From NCBI RefSeq assembly GCF_028291725.1, contig NZ_JAQGNT010000013.1, positions 1 to 64,000 on the forward strand: a DNA stretch of 64,000 nt. The letters run 5' to 3'. Position numbers and translations under genes: made by a program. The notes below the pieces were generated by a model. That model ran no database searches and was not told the DNA's origin. It was given only the letters and a program-made list of their open reading frames with translations. Positions 1 to 9,216 of this stretch are shown piece after piece (position 1 is the stretch's first letter; each line of letters begins with the position of its first letter). The DNA comes from Hydrocarboniphaga sp. (GTDB lineage Bacteria > Pseudomonadota > Gammaproteobacteria > Nevskiales > Nevskiaceae).

Positions 1-17
1 CGCGTGCGGGGGAGGGC

Positions 18-67
18 GGTTGGCCTAGCCGGGAGTGACATTGAGTCACTCCCGGCCCAAGCCAACC
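18..67. repeat. Nested hairpin at window start
   Basis: Two nested arm pairs are visible: 18-24 pairs with 61-67 (GGTTGGC/GCCAACC), and 28-39 pairs with 44-55 (GCCGGGAGTGAC/GTCACTCCCGGC). No T-run follows, so it is not a classical intrinsic terminator. It lies beyond the 3' end of the minus-strand acyl-CoA dehydrogenase. No gene is seen in 1-250. Confidence 0.6.
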
Positions 68-250
68 GCGGGAGGGGGCGTGATGGCAGAACCGAGCTTT
101 CTTCCGCGCCCGCGCCCCCATCCCGGCCTTCCCCCGCAGGCGGGGGAAGGAGACCAGCGCTGCCGTCAATGTTTCCAAACTTGTGAGTCATCGCACTAGC
201 GGCGCCAGGCATCCGTAGGCGGATCGAGCATGCCGCCCGTTGAAATCGGC

Positions 251-1402
<1,152 letters not shown>

Positions 1403-1506
1403 GCTCGGGCCTGTCGGTTGGGAGATGCGTGAGCGGCGGCAGCGCTCGCCGCTGCCAGGCGCTAGTATATAGTACGCATGCTAACTCAATACCCGGAGAT
1501 CTCGAC
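1403..1506. promoter_or_regulatory. Divergent intergenic region with AGTACGC motif
   Basis: This is the shared upstream region of the acyl-CoA dehydrogenase (minus) and MDR oxidoreductase (plus). It holds an AT-rich stretch TAGTATATAGTACGCATGC at about 1463-1481, whose AGTACGC core (1471-1477) recurs in other divergent promoters of this window. CCCGGAGATC before 1507 is the ribosome site of the plus-strand gene. Confidence 0.45.
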
Positions 1507-2514
1507 ATGAGTCGCAGCAACCGCCGGATCATCCTGGCTTCGCGGCCGGTCGGCATTCCGCAGGCGCGGCATTTCGAGCTGACGACGGCCGAGCTGCCGG
1601 CGCTCGCGGACGGCGAGCTGCTGGTCGAGAACGTCTACCTGTCAGTCGATCCGGCGCAGCGTGGCTACGTCAATGATGAGGACAATTACGCGCCGCCGGT
1701 CGCGGTCGGTGCGGTGATGCGCGCGCTGGCGATAGGCCGCGTCGCCGAGTCACAACACGATGCCTATCCGGTCGGCGACTACCTGTACGGATGGTTCGGC
1801 TGGCAGGAGCGCTGCGTGTGCCGGCCCGACGCCGTTCTGCGCCGTGTCGATCCGCGGCAGGCCTCGCTGTCGGCGGCGGCCGGACTGCTCGGCATCAACG
1901 GCCTGACCGCCTGGATGGCGCTGCACGACATCGGCAGGCCGCGTTCCGGCGAGACCGTGGTGATCAGCGCGGCGGCCGGCGCGGTCGGCGCGCTGGCCGG
2001 CCAGCTGGCGCACCTGGCCGGCTGCCGCGTGGTCGCAGTCGTCGGCAGCGACGACAAGGGGCGGCGCTGTGTCGCTGATTATCGCTACGACGCCTATCTC
2101 GATTATCACCAGCACATCGGCGACGGCTTGCGCCGGGTCTGCCCCGAAGGGGTAGACGTGTACTTCGACAATGTCGGCGGCGATATCGCCGATGGCGTGA
2201 TTCGCCAGATGAATCGCGATGGCCGCGTGATCCAGTGCGGCACGATCTCGATCCCGTGCTGGGTGCCGCCGCCGCAGGGGCCGCGCAACGAGCGTGAAAT
2301 CCTGACCCGGCGGCTGCGCATGCAAGGCTTCGTGATTTTCGATCACGCGGCGCGCTATGACGCGGTCGCCGCCGAACTGGCGGCGCTGGCGGCCAGCGGA
2401 AAGCTGCGCTGCGACGAGGACATCGAGCAGGGCCTGGAGCGGGCGCCGCAGGCGCTGGTCGACGTCTATGCCGGGCGCAATACCGGCAAGAAGCTGATTC
2501 AGCTGCCGCTGTAG
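1507..2514 (+). CDS. NADP-dependent MDR oxidoreductase (CurA/prostaglandin reductase type)
   Basis: 335 aa. Zinc-free medium-chain dehydrogenase/reductase of the family holding curcumin reductase CurA and leukotriene B4 12-hydroxydehydrogenase, which use NADPH to reduce alpha,beta-unsaturated ketones or aldehydes. Visible marks are YLSVDPAQRGY near residue 50, the GINGLTAWMAL segment, the nucleotide-binding SAAAGAVGALAGQLA and the late DVYFDNVGGD. No zinc-binding cysteine set is seen. The ATG at 1507 is preferred over an in-frame upstream start because GGAGATC lies just ahead of it and homologues begin with an RRIILASRP-like stretch. A REP-like pair follows directly. With the ligase, SDR and crotonase it probably serves a catabolic acyl-CoA route. 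Confidence 0.9.
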   Translation: MSRSNRRIILASRPVGIPQARHFELTTAELPALADGELLVENVYLSVDPAQRGYVNDEDNYAPPVAVGAVMRALAIGRVAESQHDAYPVGDYLYGWFGWQERCVCRPDAVLRRVDPRQASLSAAAGLLGINGLTAWMALHDIGRPRSGETVVISAAAGAVGALAGQLAHLAGCRVVAVVGSDDKGRRCVADYRYDAYLDYHQHIGDGLRRVCPEGVDVYFDNVGGDIADGVIRQMNRDGRVIQCGTISIPCWVPPPQGPRNEREILTRRLRMQGFVIFDHAARYDAVAAELAALAASGKLRCDEDIEQGLERAPQALVDVYAGRNTGKKLIQLPL

Positions 2515-2517
2515 CCG

Positions 2518-2595
2518 TAGGTCGGCAATCCTTTGCCGACGTGAGGCCTCGATTGCGCGTCGGATTTTGCTCGTCGGCAAGGGATTGCCGACCTA
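2518..2595. repeat. REP-like inverted pair, copy 1
   Basis: A 23-bp unit at 2518-2540 beginning TAGGTCGGCAATCC and ending TTGCCGAC is followed at 2573-2595 by its near-perfect reverse complement (one mismatch). Each unit is itself partly palindromic (GTCGGCAA...TTGCCGAC). The same pair occurs at 42970-43032 and 44194-44274. It fills the gap between the MDR gene and the ligase. Confidence 0.85.
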
Positions 2596-2711
2596 CCGGT
2601 GGCGGATCGTGCAGGCGGCATCGTGACGGGCGATTGACGCCTCGGCGTCCGCATCGTACGTTAACGAACTATAAGCCACTTACAATGAATAGCGTAGCGA
2701 GGAGAGCAGCA

Positions 2712-4331
2712 ATGTCCGGGCTCGAATACGCGCACGTCGAGGGCCCGCCTCTCGACGGGCTCGACCCAATGATCTGGATCGGCGATATCCCGGCTCTCGG
2801 AGCAAGGCATTGCCCCGACAGGAGCGCGATCGTGTTCGCCGACCGCGGCGAGCGGATGAGCTACGCGGCGTTCGACGGCCGCTGCAATGCGTTCGCCGCG
2901 CTGGCGCAGCAGCGCGGCCTTGCGCCCGGTGATCGCGTCGCCTATCTGGGCGCGAACAGCGATCTCTACTATCCGGTGCTGATCGGTGCGATCCGCGCCG
3001 GGCTGGTGCTGGTGCCGATCAACTGGCGCCTGGCGGCGCCGGAGATCGGTTTTCAGCTCGCCGATTCCGGGACGCGCTTGCTGATCTGCGATCCCGCGTT
3101 GAGCGCGACCGCGACGCAGGCGCTGGCCGGTGCCGGTCTGAGCGTGCCGGTGATTTCCACCGAGGCCGTCGACGGTTCCGGCGACGAAAGCCTGCGCGCG
3201 CTGCTGCTGCGCCGGGCACCGGCGCTCGCCGCCGCACAGGTGATGGACCAGGTGATTCTGCAGCTGTATACCAGCGGCACCACCGGCAAGCCCAAGGGCG
3301 TGCTGATCTCGCATGGTGCGCTGTCGCTGGCGCGGCACGCCGAGCTGCGCGCGCCCGAGTTCGGCCATCTCGGCGCGGGCTGCATCAGCCTGTCGGCGAT
3401 GCCGAATTTCCATATCGGCGGCATGTCCTGGGTGCTGATGGGCCTGGTGCGCGAAGGCACGGTCATCATCACAGCGGATCCGACCGCGGCGAACATGCTC
3501 AAGCTGATCCGCGAACATCGCGTCGAGCACAGCTGGATGGTGCCGACGCTGATCCGCGCGCTGCTCGAAGGGGTGCGCGGCGAGCAGCGGCCCGCACCGC
3601 GCATGAAAGGCCTCTTCTACGGCGCGATGGCGATGGACGAGAGCCTGCTGCGCGCCGCGATGGAGTGTTTCGGCTGCGATTTTCTGCAGTTCTTCGGCAT
3701 GACCGAGAACACCGGCTCGGCGACCTCGCTGGCGCCGCTGGATCACGACAGCGCCCGTCCGCATCTGCTGAAGTCGGTCGGCAAACCGTATCCGGGCATG
3801 AGCCTGCAGATCCGCGGGCCGGACCGGAAGCTGCTCAAGGCCGGCGAGCACGGCGAGATCTGGGTGAAGTCGCCGACGCGCATGCTCGGCTACTGGAAAC
3901 AGCCCGAGAAAACCGCCGAGGCGCTGGTCGACGGCTGGTATGCGAGCGGCGACGGCGGCTATGTCGACGAGCAGGGCTTTCTGTATCTGACCGATCGCAT
4001 CAAGGACATGATCGTCAGTGGCGGCGAGAACGTGTACCCGGTCGAGGTCGAAGAAGCCTTGCGCCTGCATGCCGCGGTGCTCGACGCAGGCGTCATCGGC
4101 CTGCCTGATGCGCACTGGGGCGAAAAGCTGGTGGCGGTGGTCGAACTGCGGCCCGGTGCGAGCGCCAGCGAAGCAGAACTGCGCACGCATGTGCGCAGCC
4201 GCATCGCCGGCTACAAATGCCCGAAGACGATCATTTTCGGCAGCCTGCCGCGCACCGCCTCGGGCAAGGTTCAGCGTTCGCTGCTGCGCCAGCGACTGCT
4301 GGCGGCTCCATCCGACTCAAACTCCAAGTGA
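2712..4331 (+). CDS. AMP-dependent acyl-CoA ligase
   Basis: 539 aa adenylate-forming enzyme (ANL superfamily) that activates a carboxylic acid through an acyl-AMP to its CoA thioester. The P-loop-like YTSGTTGKPKG is near residues 186-196, then FFGMTENTG, then the hinge region YASGDGGYVDEQG...LTDRIKDMIVSGGENVYP, and a C-terminal PRTASGKVQR carrying the usual lysine. ATG 2712 is chosen because GGAGAGCAGC precedes it; an in-frame ATG at 2685 (9 residues longer) is possible. The SDR starts 4 bp after its stop, so ligase, SDR and crotonase look like one transcript. Substrate cannot be read; fatty, terpenoid or steroid side-chain acids are all compatible. Confidence 0.93.
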   Translation: MSGLEYAHVEGPPLDGLDPMIWIGDIPALGARHCPDRSAIVFADRGERMSYAAFDGRCNAFAALAQQRGLAPGDRVAYLGANSDLYYPVLIGAIRAGLVLVPINWRLAAPEIGFQLADSGTRLLICDPALSATATQALAGAGLSVPVISTEAVDGSGDESLRALLLRRAPALAAAQVMDQVILQLYTSGTTGKPKGVLISHGALSLARHAELRAPEFGHLGAGCISLSAMPNFHIGGMSWVLMGLVREGTVIITADPTAANMLKLIREHRVEHSWMVPTLIRALLEGVRGEQRPAPRMKGLFYGAMAMDESLLRAAMECFGCDFLQFFGMTENTGSATSLAPLDHDSARPHLLKSVGKPYPGMSLQIRGPDRKLLKAGEHGEIWVKSPTRMLGYWKQPEKTAEALVDGWYASGDGGYVDEQGFLYLTDRIKDMIVSGGENVYPVEVEEALRLHAAVLDAGVIGLPDAHWGEKLVAVVELRPGASASEAELRTHVRSRIAGYKCPKTIIFGSLPRTASGKVQRSLLRQRLLAAPSDSNSK

Positions 4332-4335
4332 TGCC

Positions 4336-5184
4336 ATGACCACTCTGCTGATCACCGGTGCCGCCCGCGGCATCGGCCACGAACTCGTACTGCGCGCCGT
4401 GGCGCGCGGCGACACGGTTTTTGCGATGGTACGCAAGCAGGCCGACGAGGCCCGCTTCAAGCCCAGTACCGGGCTGCACGTCGTGCTGATGGACGTGTCC
4501 GACACCGGGTCGGTCGAGCGCGGTTTCACCGAGGTGGACCGCCTGCTCGCCGGCCGCAAGCTCGACGCCGTGATCAACCCCGCGGCGATCGCGCCCTCGG
4601 GCTCGATCGAGCTGACGCCGGTTGCCGAGTTCGAGCAGACCCTCAACACCAATGCGCTGGGCAGCCTGCGCATCATCAAGGCGGGTATTCCGCGCCTGCG
4701 TGGCCACGGTGGGCGCCTGATCCTGATCACCTCGCTGTGGGGCCAGGCTTCGGGGCCGATGCTGGGAGCGTACTGCGCGTCCAAGCACGCGATCGAATCG
4801 CTGGTCGACGTCGCGCGGCGCGAGACGCTCGGCATGAATATGCACGTGATCGTGATCGAACCCGGCGTCGTCAAGACCGACATGCTGGCAGGGCAGACCG
4901 GCGAGGTCGAAGCGCTGCTGGCCAGGATGGACGCCTCGCAAAGAAGTCTCTACGGCAATTTCTACCAGCGCTATTGTCAGCTGGTGACCGGGGCTTCCAA
5001 GTCCGGCATTAGCGCGGCACAGTGTGCGGCGGGCATCGAGCAGGCGGTGTTCGCGCGCAAGCCGCGTACGCGCTATCGCGTCGGCACCGATTCCAAAATC
5101 GTGTGCTGGCTCGCGTGGCTGTTGCCGGATCGCTGGATGGACGGGATGTTCAGCATGAGTGTCAACCACAAGCCGCTCAAATGA
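4336..5184 (+). CDS. Short-chain dehydrogenase/reductase (classical SDR)
   Basis: 282 aa. Rossmann start TGAARGIG at residues 8-15, a conserved NTNALG segment, serine in LITSLWG, and the catalytic pair in YCASK (Tyr146, Lys150), so it should be an active NAD(P)-dependent alcohol dehydrogenase or ketoreductase. The C-terminal part (YRVGTDSKIVCWLAWLLPD) resembles SDRs acting on hydrophobic substrates. It begins 4 bp after the ligase and its stop overlaps the crotonase start (ATGA at 5181-5184), which indicates translational coupling. The likely role is oxidation or reduction of a hydroxyl or keto intermediate in the same route. Confidence 0.92.
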   Translation: MTTLLITGAARGIGHELVLRAVARGDTVFAMVRKQADEARFKPSTGLHVVLMDVSDTGSVERGFTEVDRLLAGRKLDAVINPAAIAPSGSIELTPVAEFEQTLNTNALGSLRIIKAGIPRLRGHGGRLILITSLWGQASGPMLGAYCASKHAIESLVDVARRETLGMNMHVIVIEPGVVKTDMLAGQTGEVEALLARMDASQRSLYGNFYQRYCQLVTGASKSGISAAQCAAGIEQAVFARKPRTRYRVGTDSKIVCWLAWLLPDRWMDGMFSMSVNHKPLK

Positions 5185-5984
5185 GCGCGATCGATCTCGA
5201 CGGCTACCACACGCTGAAGTTCGAGCGCGATGACGCAGTGTTGACCGTGTCTTTGAATCGCCCTGAACAACTCAACGCGACCAACGCCGAGATGGAGATC
5301 GAGCTGTGCCGGTTTTTCACCGACGTGGCACATGATCCGGAGACCCGGGTCGTGGTGCTGACCGGCCAGGGCAAGGCGTTCAGCGGCGGCGGCGACTTCG
5401 GCTATATCCGCGAAGTCATGGACGAGCCGCCCAAGTTCTGGAACGCGATGGCCTATGGCAAGCGGCTGATTTTTTCGATGCTGGATTGCCCCAAGCCGAT
5501 CATCGCCAAGATCAACGGCCACGCGATGGGCCTGGGCGCGACGCTGGCGCTGTTCTGCGACGTCAGCTTCGCCGCCGATCACGTCAGGATCGCCGACCCG
5601 CACGTCGCGATCGGTTTCGCCGCCGGTGACGGCGGCGCGGTGATCTGGCCGCAGCTGATCGGCTACAACCGCGCCAAGGAATACCTGTTCACCGGCGAGG
5701 CGCTGCTGGCGCCGGAGGCCGAGCGGCTCGGCCTGATCAACCACGCCGTGCCCGCGAGCGAACTCGACGCCCGCGTCCGCGCCTATGCGGACAAGGTCGC
5801 CGGCATGCCGGCGCGTGCGGTGCAGTGGACCAAGGCCTCGATCAACATCGGCCTGAAGCAGCTGGCGCATTCGATCATGGATGCCTCGATCGCCTACGAA
5901 GCGCTGTCCAACGCCACCGCGGATCACCGCGAGGCGATGGACGCGATCCGCGACAAGCGCAAACCCGACTACAGCGGCAACTGA
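5181..5984 (+). CDS. Enoyl-CoA hydratase/isomerase family protein
   Basis: 267 aa crotonase-fold protein. The oxyanion-hole segments are AFSGGGDFGYI and INGHAMGLGATLALFCD. In the active-site stretch PHVAIGFAAGDGGAVIWP the position that is often a catalytic glutamate reads aspartate or glycine, so hydratase activity is not certain; isomerase, hydrolase or other crotonase chemistry is possible. The start overlaps the stop of the upstream SDR, completing a ligase-SDR-crotonase unit. Length is normal for the family and the protein should be cytosolic. Confidence 0.9.
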   Translation: MSAIDLDGYHTLKFERDDAVLTVSLNRPEQLNATNAEMEIELCRFFTDVAHDPETRVVVLTGQGKAFSGGGDFGYIREVMDEPPKFWNAMAYGKRLIFSMLDCPKPIIAKINGHAMGLGATLALFCDVSFAADHVRIADPHVAIGFAAGDGGAVIWPQLIGYNRAKEYLFTGEALLAPEAERLGLINHAVPASELDARVRAYADKVAGMPARAVQWTKASINIGLKQLAHSIMDASIAYEALSNATADHREAMDAIRDKRKPDYSGN

Positions 5985-6034
5985 TCCGGCGATGGCCGCG
6001 GTGAGTCTTGCCTGCGCTGGCCTTGAGTATAAAA

Positions 6035-6064
6035 TAAGGTAACATCCTTAAATAGACGGCCGTC
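6035..6064. promoter_or_regulatory. Candidate promoter/operator of the TetR-FadL-NorQD unit
   Basis: The sequence ahead of the TetR gene is AT-rich against its neighbours. It holds TAAGG-TAACAT-CCTTA (6035-6050) and the perfect 10-bp palindrome GACGGCCGTC (6055-6064). Paired inverted elements just upstream of a TetR gene are typical of self-repression. No binding data exist; the assignment is inference. Confidence 0.4.
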
Positions 6065-6113
6065 AGTATGTGGACAATCGACGGTGTAACGGCTATTGAA
6101 TGGGAGAAGCGCG

Positions 6114-6866
6114 GTGTCGAAGCTGATCGTAAACAAGGAGATCGCCTTAACCGTAAAGAGCGCCGCGACCCGCGCGCGCCTGATCGCGACGGCCGAGCGG
6201 ATGTTCGCCGAGCGCGGCATCGAGGGCGTCACGCTCAACGACATCAACCTCGCCGCCGGCCAGCGCAACAAGAACGCCACCCACTACCATTTCGGCGACA
6301 AGCGCGGCCTGCTGCAGGCGATCATCGACAAGCATCTGCCGGCGATCGTCCTGCGCCGCAACCAGCTGCTGGAAGCGAGCCGGGCGCAGGGTGGCTACAC
6401 CGCGGCGACCGTCGTCGGCACGCTGCTGTATCCGCTGGCCGAGAAATTGTTCGACGGTAATGGCGGCCGCGATTTCATCCGCATCAATGCGCAGCTCGCG
6501 GCAGCGCACGCGGCGGCGATCAATGGAGCGACCGAGGCGGTGTTCCAGATCGGGCCGATCGACTGGCTCAATGCCGCGCGCGCCGAGTTCATGCACCACC
6601 TGCCCGAGCCGATCGCGCAGCAGCGCGTCACGCTGGCAGTCGCGCTGATTCTCAACGGTCTCGCCGACCACTCGCGCCTGCTCGATCGTGCGCCGGCCGA
6701 TCCGGCGACCGATACCGAGCTGTTCATTCGCAACCTCGAGGATTGCCTGGTGGCGCTGTGCACCGCGCCGGCTTCTGCGGCGGCGGTCGCGGCCTTGAAG
6801 AAGGCCGAGCAGCAGCGAGCGCCGGCGGCGGCTCGCGCAGCCAGGAAAAAACCGGTGCGCGCATGA
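6114..6866 (+). CDS. TetR/AcrR family transcriptional regulator
   Basis: 250 aa. N-terminal helix-turn-helix of TetR type (ATRARLIATAERMFAERG followed by GVTLNDINLAAG and THYHFGDKRGLLQ), then a variable helical ligand domain and a basic, alanine-rich tail (AARAARKKPVRA). GTG 6114 is preferred because GGGAGAAGC lies at good spacing; an in-frame TTG at 6096 would add six residues. It is the first gene of a plus-strand run: its stop overlaps ATG 6863 of the FadL-like gene, followed by NorQ and NorD. It probably represses this unit and responds to a hydrophobic ligand. Confidence 0.88.
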   Translation: MSKLIVNKEIALTVKSAATRARLIATAERMFAERGIEGVTLNDINLAAGQRNKNATHYHFGDKRGLLQAIIDKHLPAIVLRRNQLLEASRAQGGYTAATVVGTLLYPLAEKLFDGNGGRDFIRINAQLAAAHAAAINGATEAVFQIGPIDWLNAARAEFMHHLPEPIAQQRVTLAVALILNGLADHSRLLDRAPADPATDTELFIRNLEDCLVALCTAPASAAAVAALKKAEQQRAPAAARAARKKPVRA

Positions 6867-8326
6867 ACTGCCGGCGCATGGCGGTCAACGGCGGCCGCGC
6901 AGCGCTGGTACCGTGGCACAGAGGTTTCGAAACCAATCCGCTCGGTCTGGTGACGCGATACTGCGTTGCTCGTCGTCGCCATAGCGACCGCTATGACTCC
7001 TCCTCACGCCTTGTCTCGCGCCACCATCCCTTCGCGCCTTGGTTCCGAAACCTCTGTGCCACGGTACTGGGCGGCGTGACGGCTATCGCGCCGACCGTCG
7101 TCATCGCCGGCAACGGCACCAACGACATCGGCTACGGCGCGGAGTCGGGCGGCATGGCCGGTGCCGATCTGGCGGTGGCGCGCGACACCGCCGCGCTCAA
7201 CATCAACCCCGCGGGCCTGACACAGATCCGGGACCGGGCTTTCGATTTCGATATCGAGCCGTTTTACCTCGGCAGAACGCGGCATCGCGATCAGTACGGC
7301 AATGACAAGGGTGTCGGCAACCTGCTGTCGGCCATCGCCAGCGGCGGCTACGCGCAGCGGCTGCCGGGTTCATCGCTCGTCGCCGGTGTCGGCCTGTTTG
7401 CGCAAGGCGGCGCCGGCTTCAGCTACGACGATCTGAACACCGCGTTCGGCACGCAGGACGAGCTGTCCGCCACGTTCGGCTCGTTCAAGATCGAGCCCGG
7501 CTTCGGCTGGCAGCTGGGCGATTCCCTGAGCCTGGGCGCATCGCTCGGCATCACCTATTCGATGGCGCGCGAGAAGTTTTTTCCGGACACCTCGGTCGCC
7601 GATCCATCCGGCGCGACAGCGCCGTTCTTCGGAATCCGCGTCGACGGTGCCGGCGGCTGGTCGAGCAACGGCAAGGTCGGTTTCCAGTATCGGCCGAACC
7701 CGAACTGGACCCTGGCCGGCGCCTATACCAGCAAGACCCGGTTGAAGCTGGAAGGCGGCGATGCGACGGTCAACTACGAGGCGATCGGCCAGGGCCGCGT
7801 GGTGTATCGCGACGCGAGCCTGGCCGGCTTGACGCTCGCGCAGGAAGCCGGCATCGGCGTCGCCTATCGGCCGAACCCGGCCTGGCTGCTGAGCACGGAA
7901 ATCAACTGGGTCGACTGGTCATCGGCGATGCGTGCCTCGACCTTGATGCTGTCGAAGCCGGACAACGCCGATGTGCCGCAGGATCTGAGCCTGACGTCGC
8001 GCCTGGACTGGCACGACCAGTATGTCTTCGCGATCGGCGCCGAATACCGCTGGAGCCCGAGCACGAGCCTGCGCTTCGGCTACAACTACGGCCGCAACCC
8101 GATCCCGGCGCAAACCCTGAATCCGGCGCTGGCGGTGACCGCCAATCGCACGTTTGCGGTGGGTTTCTCGCACGATTTCACCGCGCAATGGCAGTTCTCT
8201 TCCTGCCTGTACTACCAGCCGATCGTCGAGATGACGTATACGAATCCCGAACTGCCTCTCGGCGCCGACGCCTACAATCGCTGGGAAGGCTTGATCGCGC
8301 AGTTCGTCGTCAGCCGCCGTTGGTAG
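6863..8326 (+). CDS. FadL/OmpP1-type outer membrane transport protein
   Basis: Up to 487 aa. The mature part begins with GNGTNDIGYG...GGMAGADLAVARDTAALNINPAGL, the FadL-family signature, and continues as alternating beta-barrel sequence ending in VVSRRW. FadL proteins carry long-chain fatty acids, aromatics or other hydrophobic compounds across the outer membrane. The start is uncertain. ATG 6863 overlaps the TetR stop, but the first ~70 codons run through a long hairpin (6908-7067). The last part before the mature protein (NLCATVLGGVTAIAPTVVIA) looks like a signal peptide, with GTG 7076 as a late alternative. Either the hairpin inserted into the 5' end and was accommodated in frame, or the true start lies inside it. 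Confidence 0.85.
   Translation: MNCRRMAVNGGRAALVPWHRGFETNPLGLVTRYCVARRRHSDRYDSSSRLVSRHHPFAPWFRNLCATVLGGVTAIAPTVVIAGNGTNDIGYGAESGGMAGADLAVARDTAALNINPAGLTQIRDRAFDFDIEPFYLGRTRHRDQYGNDKGVGNLLSAIASGGYAQRLPGSSLVAGVGLFAQGGAGFSYDDLNTAFGTQDELSATFGSFKIEPGFGWQLGDSLSLGASLGITYSMAREKFFPDTSVADPSGATAPFFGIRVDGAGGWSSNGKVGFQYRPNPNWTLAGAYTSKTRLKLEGGDATVNYEAIGQGRVVYRDASLAGLTLAQEAGIGVAYRPNPAWLLSTEINWVDWSSAMRASTLMLSKPDNADVPQDLSLTSRLDWHDQYVFAIGAEYRWSPSTSLRFGYNYGRNPIPAQTLNPALAVTANRTFAVGFSHDFTAQWQFSSCLYYQPIVEMTYTNPELPLGADAYNRWEGLIAQFVVSRRW
6908..7067. repeat. 160-bp imperfect palindrome inside the FadL 5' region
   Basis: Positions 6908-6935 and 7040-7067 are reverse complements over 28 bp with one mismatch (GTACCGTGGCACAGAGG... 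against ...CCTCTGTGCCACGGTAC). The inner part also pairs imperfectly (TGGTGACGCGA... against ...TCGCGCCACCA; CATAGCG/CGCTATG at the tip). The whole could fold into one long stem. It carries no gene of its own, and resembles a MITE-like or other mobile hairpin. Confidence 0.85.
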
Positions 8327-8416
8327 AGTCGCTTGAAGCTTGAACAACAGGAGCATCGCCGGCCGGGCATTGTCGTGCCACCGACGCGAAGCCGATAAAA
8401 ACAGCAAGGAGACTCT

Positions 8417-9196
8417 ATGGTTCGCAGCACCGCGTACATCGCATCCGGCAAAGAGCGCGAGATTTTTGCAGCGGCGTCGCGCAATGGTCTGCCGGTGTTG
8501 CTGAAAGGCCCGACCGGCTGCGGCAAGACGCGCTTCGTGCAGGCGATGGCCGAAGCGCTCGGCCGCCCGCTGATCACCGTCGCCTGTCACGAGGACCTGA
8601 CCGCGGGCGATCTGGTCGGCCGCTTCCTGCTGCGCGGCGGCGAGACGGTCTGGGAAGACGGGCCCTTGACCCGGGCGGTGCGCGACGGCGCGATCTGCTA
8701 TCTCGACGAGGTCGTCGAAGCCCGCGCCGATACCACGGTGGTGATTCATCCGCTGGCCGATCATCGCCGCGAACTCAACGTCGAGCGTCTCGGCGTCAAG
8801 CTGATCGCGCCGCCGGAATTCATGCTGGTGATGTCCTACAACCCGGGCTATCAGAGCGTGCTCAAGGATCTGAAGCCGTCGACGCGCCAGCGCATGGTGT
8901 CGATCGAGCTGAGGTTCCCGAGCCCGGAAATCGAAGAGCGCATCCTGGTACAGGAGACCGGCATCGACATCGACAACGCGCGCCGCCTGGTGCGCCTGGG
9001 CCAGGCGATACGCCAGCTTCAGCATGAAGGATTGCCGGAGGCTGCGTCGACGCGCACGCTGGTATCGACCGCGCTGCTGATCAAGGACGGCGTCGCGCCG
9101 CAGGACGCCGCGGAAGCGGCGATCACCGGGCCGCTGACCGACGATCCGGTCGCCGCGAAACAACTGCTCGAGATGATGCGGATCTACATCGCCTGA
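8417..9196 (+). CDS. norQ-like: NorQ/CbbQ-type AAA+ ATPase
   Basis: 259 aa MoxR-group AAA+ protein. Walker A is GPTGCGKT (residues 31-38), Walker B is ICYLDEV near residue 95, and sensor/arginine positions fall in LVMSYNPGYQ and STRQRMVS. The C-terminal part matches NorQ/CbbQ/NirQ proteins, which form rings with a VWA partner (NorD, CbbO) to remodel or load metal into client enzymes. A VWA protein follows after 20 bp, so the pair is complete. No norCB or RuBisCO genes are in the window, so the client is unknown. Its start lies 90 bp after the FadL stop and AAGGAG is the ribosome site. Confidence 0.92.
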   Translation: MVRSTAYIASGKEREIFAAASRNGLPVLLKGPTGCGKTRFVQAMAEALGRPLITVACHEDLTAGDLVGRFLLRGGETVWEDGPLTRAVRDGAICYLDEVVEARADTTVVIHPLADHRRELNVERLGVKLIAPPEFMLVMSYNPGYQSVLKDLKPSTRQRMVSIELRFPSPEIEERILVQETGIDIDNARRLVRLGQAIRQLQHEGLPEAASTRTLVSTALLIKDGVAPQDAAEAAITGPLTDDPVAAKQLLEMMRIYIA

Positions 9197-9216
9197 AGGG
9201 GCCTGAAGACCTGCCG

